This document shows, piece by piece, positions 61,238 through 64,000 of a DNA stretch of 64,000 bases. Made by a program: the position numbers and the translations under genes. This stretch comes from an uncultured Chloroflexota bacterium (GTDB lineage: Bacteria > Chloroflexota > Anaerolineae > Anaerolineales > Villigracilaceae): assembly GCA_900696595.1 (NCBI GenBank), contig CAADGT010000084.1, forward strand, positions 1 through 64,000. Reading direction: 5' to 3'. The first letter of the stretch is position 1. The number at the start of each line of letters is the position of its first letter. The notes beneath the pieces were generated by a model. The model was not told where the DNA came from. It was given only the letters and a program-made list of their open reading frames with translations, and did not search any database.

Positions 61238-62298
61238 TACGGTCCGACCGTCTCCCAAATTTTTTTGTTCTCTCCTATAAAATCGTCGCAACGCTGACAT
61301 GGGCGCAAGGCGGGCGGGTGCATCTTTAAGCGCATCCGCCGATACGCCGCGCCTTCCCAAATTTCCTGGAACGATTGATGGATGATGTTTCCCAGCGGGG
61401 GGATTTTCTCGCGGGTCATGCAGCAGACATAAACATTGCCGTTGAAATCAATCATCGCGTGCGTCCACGGCGCGTAGCAGGGATGATCGTTGTAGTAGCC
61501 GAAAGCGTACCTGCCCGCGCGTCCCAGGCGGACCTCGGACTCTTCGCGCCCGAAGGGGAAGGCGTCGTCGTTTGAGAGGATCAGCCCCAGTGCGAGCGCG
61601 CGTTCCGCGATGCGCGGCGCGATCTCTTCGTTGAATTTGGCGATGTCTTTCTTCCGCATCGAGAGCATTTCGCCGCAGTGATCGTCAACCGGAATCAGGT
61701 TGATTCCGTCCGCGCCGAGTTCGTAAGCCAGGTCGGGCAGCGCGGCGAGCGCCTCGTAATTTGTGCGGCTGACCACGGTGTTGATGCGGATGGTCAATTT
61801 TCCCTTGCGCTTGTAACGGCGAAAGAGTTCCACGGCTTTGCTGGCGGCTTTGAAAGAGCCTGCGACCCCGCGGATTTTTTCGTGCATCTTGCGGATGGGC
61901 GAATCCATGGAAATGTTCACTCCGCGCAGACCCGCCTCAGCCAGGCGTTTGGCTTTTTCCTTGTTGATGAGCGTGCCGTTGGTCGTCATGGTGACTCTCA
62001 TGCCGAGCGAGGAAGCCAGTTCCACCATGTCTGGAATCTGCGGTCGCAACATCGGCTCGCCGCCGGAGATGTGAATTTTCTTCGTCCCCAGCCCCGCCAG
62101 TTCGGCGATGATTTCCTTGAACCTTTCCGCGCCGATGGGCGGCTCGCGCGTCTCGCGCCAGTGATTGCACATCTCGCATTTGAGGTTGCATCCGTAGAAA
62201 ACCTTGATCTTGACGTATAGCGGCTTGAACGGGCGCGCGTTCAGGACGGCGTTTTTGAATTCTTCTTTTTCGCTGGCGATGGATTCGAGGCTGTACAT
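61234..62298 (-). CDS. Radical SAM protein with SPASM-like C-terminus
   Basis: 354 aa. The [4Fe-4S]-SAM motif CNLKCEMC (C-x3-C-x2-C) is near residue 35, then HISGGEPMLRPQ and TMTTNGTLINK. The C-terminal Cys set (VYVCCMTREKIPPLGN and PCQRCDDF) resembles SPASM/twitch auxiliary cluster sites. It is similar in layout to MoaA/PqqE-type and heme- or peptide-modifying enzymes. The substrate cannot be told; no peptide precursor is evident. Confidence 0.87.
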   Translation of the reverse strand: MYSLESIASEKEEFKNAVLNARPFKPLYVKIKVFYGCNLKCEMCNHWRETREPPIGAERFKEIIAELAGLGTKKIHISGGEPMLRPQIPDMVELASSLGMRVTMTTNGTLINKEKAKRLAEAGLRGVNISMDSPIRKMHEKIRGVAGSFKAASKAVELFRRYKRKGKLTIRINTVVSRTNYEALAALPDLAYELGADGINLIPVDDHCGEMLSMRKKDIAKFNEEIAPRIAERALALGLILSNDDAFPFGREESEVRLGRAGRYAFGYYNDHPCYAPWTHAMIDFNGNVYVCCMTREKIPPLGNIIHQSFQEIWEGAAYRRMRLKMHPPALRPCQRCDDFIGENKKIWETVGPY

Positions 62299-62317
62299 AT
62301 AGGTTCTTTGCTCATAT

Positions 62318-62605
62318 TTACAAATTAACTTTCAGTCCTATCGTTACGTTGCCGCCCTCTTTGAGATTTTCCGCCTTCTGCGCGCTCATGCGGATGGGGA
62401 CAAGATAACGCCCGTCTTTCGGGAAGAGGGAGGTCTTCCATTCGGTTTTGCCCACGCTTACCATCACGGGAATAACCCCCCAGCCGTAGGTCACGAGTTT
62501 GGAAACCGCCTTGATCGCGGCGCTTTGTTTATCCGGGACGGCCACGAACAGGTAGGGAGCCGGTCCGCGCCATTGGAAGATTTTGCCTTTGAACTCGATC
62601 TTCAT
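62318..62605 (-). CDS. DUF1905-domain protein
   Basis: 95 aa from ATG 62605 (MKIEFKGKIFQW). KLVTYGWGVIPVMVSVGKTEWKTSLFPKDGRY (split here as the core GWGVIPVMV and KTEWKTSLF) matches DUF1905, a small beta-rich domain of unknown role. A TATACT 7 nt before the ATG indicates a leaderless mRNA and fixes the start; the longer frame upstream is in the repeat. Confidence 0.85.
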   Translation of the reverse strand: MKIEFKGKIFQWRGPAPYLFVAVPDKQSAAIKAVSKLVTYGWGVIPVMVSVGKTEWKTSLFPKDGRYLVPIRMSAQKAENLKEGGNVTIGLKVNL

Positions 62606-62612
62606 ATTTTGC

Positions 62613-62618
62613 AGTATA
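62613..62618 (-). promoter_or_regulatory. -10 element TATACT of the DUF1905 gene
   Basis: On the minus strand TATACT ends 7 nt before ATG 62605, giving a leaderless transcript. Confidence 0.45.
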
Positions 62619-62683
62619 ACAAACGTTGCCGCCTTTATCGTGTACAATCTGGCGCGCTTAAAGGTTGTCACCGCAGATTGCAA

Positions 62684-62708
62684 AACCTGAAACCTGAAAC
62701 CTGAAACC
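62684..62708. repeat. AACCTGA x3 heptamer array before the DMT transporter
   Basis: Three perfect 7-bp units plus AACC end 4 bp before ATG 62713, so the array forms the leader and leaves no Shine-Dalgarno site. A truncated family E segment (AAAGGTTGTCACCGCAGATTGCAAAA) precedes it. Confidence 0.82.
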
Positions 62709-62712
62709 ATCC

Positions 62713-63615
62713 ATGCGCCTCAAAGCCGACCTGACTCTCTTTCTCATCTCCATCATCTGGGGCTCCGCCTTCGTCGCCCAGCGCGTCGCCGGGCAGGCGG
62801 GTGGAGTTTACATCTTCAACGGAATCCGCTATTTGCTCGCCGCGGTGGTCGTCTTCCTCTTTGTCTCCCTTCGCGCAGGGCGGATTGCCAACCCGACCCA
62901 CTCCCGCGGCCAATATAAATGGATGCTCATCGCCGGGTTCTTTCTCTTTCTCGGCAGCGCCCTCCAGCAAGCGGGGATGCAATACACCACGGCCGGCAAC
63001 GCCGGATTCATCACCAGCCTGTACGTCGTGCTGATCCCGCTTATCCTATTCGTTTTATGGGGCGAGAAACCGCACTGGCTTTTCATACTCGCAGTCGTCC
63101 TTGCAATGGCGGGCGCGTTCCTGCTTTCCACGGGCGGCAAAATCAATGCGATGCAATTCGGCGACCTGCTGGAACTGATCGGCGCGTTGTTCTGGGCGTT
63201 CCACGTCGTCATCCTCGGCAAATACGCCGCGCGCTTTGAACCCATGTCCTTCTCAGTCGGTCAACTCGCCGTCTGCGGATTGTTGAACCTCACCCCCGGC
63301 TTGTTCCTCGAACCCATGCCCATCTTCGACGCAAATCTGCTGTTCGCAATCGGCTACACCGCCGTTCTTTCGCTCGGCTTGTGTTACACGCTCCAGGTCT
63401 GGGCGCAGAAGCACACCCCGCCCGCCGACGCGGCGTTGATCCTCGGACTCGAATCCGTTTTTGCGGCCCTCGCCGGCTGGCTGATCCTCGATGAACGCCT
63501 TACGCCGATCCAAATCCTCGGCGGGGCAATGATCTTCGTCGCCGTCATCCTCTCGCAATTCAAAGAGTGGACTTCGGGTAAAATGGACACCGAACATTTG
63601 GTGGAAGGCAGGTAA
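62713..63615 (+). CDS. DMT-superfamily (EamA) transporter
   Basis: 300 aa with ten predicted helices in two EamA repeats. The start ADLTLFLISIIWGSAFVAQRVAG and the second repeat end (ALILGLESVFAALAGWLILDERLTPIQILGG) are typical of the YdcZ/RhaT-like drug/metabolite transporters. The substrate is unknown. There is no RBS; the leader is a heptamer array. Confidence 0.92.
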   Translation: MRLKADLTLFLISIIWGSAFVAQRVAGQAGGVYIFNGIRYLLAAVVVFLFVSLRAGRIANPTHSRGQYKWMLIAGFFLFLGSALQQAGMQYTTAGNAGFITSLYVVLIPLILFVLWGEKPHWLFILAVVLAMAGAFLLSTGGKINAMQFGDLLELIGALFWAFHVVILGKYAARFEPMSFSVGQLAVCGLLNLTPGLFLEPMPIFDANLLFAIGYTAVLSLGLCYTLQVWAQKHTPPADAALILGLESVFAALAGWLILDERLTPIQILGGAMIFVAVILSQFKEWTSGKMDTEHLVEGR

Positions 63616-63666
63616 ATCAATGTTATACATCACGGACTTTATAATTCATAATCTGTAACGCTTAAT

Positions 63667-63699
<33 letters not shown>

Positions 63700-63710
63700 C
63701 CTCGCCCCCC

Positions 63711-64000
63711 ATGCCAGCCTCCCTCGACCTTTCCTTCCATCCCCTCACCCAAAAACTGTGGCGCGACTTTGAGATTCTCTTTGGCGAGAACGGCGCCTGC
63801 GGCGGATGCTGGTGCATGTATTGGAAGTTGCGCGGAAAAGCCTTCAGCGAAAACAAAGGCGGGGGAAACAGGCAAATGCAAAAGTCCATAGTGGATGCGA
63901 AAATCGTCCCCGGCTTGCTCGCATACTCCGAAGGCTATCCCGTCGGCTGGGTCGCAATCGAGCCGCGGAGTCAATACCCAAAACTTGCATCGTCCCGCAT
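63711..64000 (+). CDS. GNAT-family N-acetyltransferase, N-terminal part
   Basis: The frame runs off the window; 96 residues are visible. NGACGGCWCMYWKL and PGLLAYSEGYPVGWVAIEPR, with YPKLASSR at the edge, fit the GNAT subgroup with a Cys-rich entry motif. The start is ATG 63711, right after a heptamer array. Confidence 0.72.
   Translation, partial: MPASLDLSFHPLTQKLWRDFEILFGENGACGGCWCMYWKLRGKAFSENKGGGNRQMQKSIVDAKIVPGLLAYSEGYPVGWVAIEPRSQYPKLASSR

Overview
The window is G+C-rich bacterial chromosome, densely coding on both strands. No rRNA, plasmid or intact phage was recognised. Gene content and protein style (split F1 ATP synthase operon, TrmFO, SelB, many GAF/PAS kinases, very short leaders) suggest a member of the Chloroflexota, probably Anaerolineae. 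That assignment is an inference: there is no 16S gene and no search was possible.

Layout. 1-3970: end of parB, a HEPN/MNT pair, then a lipoprotein and two secreted proteins of atypical composition, closed by a MITE-like repeat. 4021-14725 (+): amidohydrolase, histidine kinase, MBL hydrolase, a GT-C-like membrane protein crowded with 7-bp repeats, mutY, small proteins, mce, tilS. 14742-22835 (-): a recombinase-like protein without its catalytic residues, an M23/LysM peptidase, an MFS carrier, SRAP, a PAS kinase and selB. 23032-29529 (+): a NnrU/ICMT-like protein, then atpA-[octamer repeat]-atpG-atpD-atpC and a divergent MreB-like protein. 29680-31388 (-): an SH3-like protein, a GH25 lysozyme and a haem lipoprotein. 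31554-43272 (+): an unknown two-gene unit, tRNA-Arg(UCU), hsp20-lon-receiver-GNAT, mog, efp with Arg at the tip, a HAD-DinB fusion, fabF-fabH and tatA. 43370-51636 (-): a SET protein, a pseudokinase with a propeller, hflX, a frameshifted histidine kinase, an M28 peptidase and trmFO. 51714-56694 (+): a three-gene two-component operon. 56822-64000: a membrane phosphatase-superfamily protein, MoxR, a glycosyltransferase, a radical SAM protein, DUF1905, a DMT transporter and a partial GNAT.

Two features tie the window together. First, short tandem repeats with a 7-bp unit (8 bp at one locus) recur at about ten loci, often directly before start codons or inside reading frames, together with several dispersed hairpin/MITE-like families. 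Second, many genes have a -10 hexamer ending only 6-12 nt before the start codon, which implies leaderless or nearly leaderless mRNAs. Several proteins keep a familiar fold but have lost catalytic residues: the MreB-like protein, the Ser/Thr kinase, the tyrosine recombinase and the HEPN protein. These are the most unusual biology here. Coding calls rest on reading-frame and motif inspection only.
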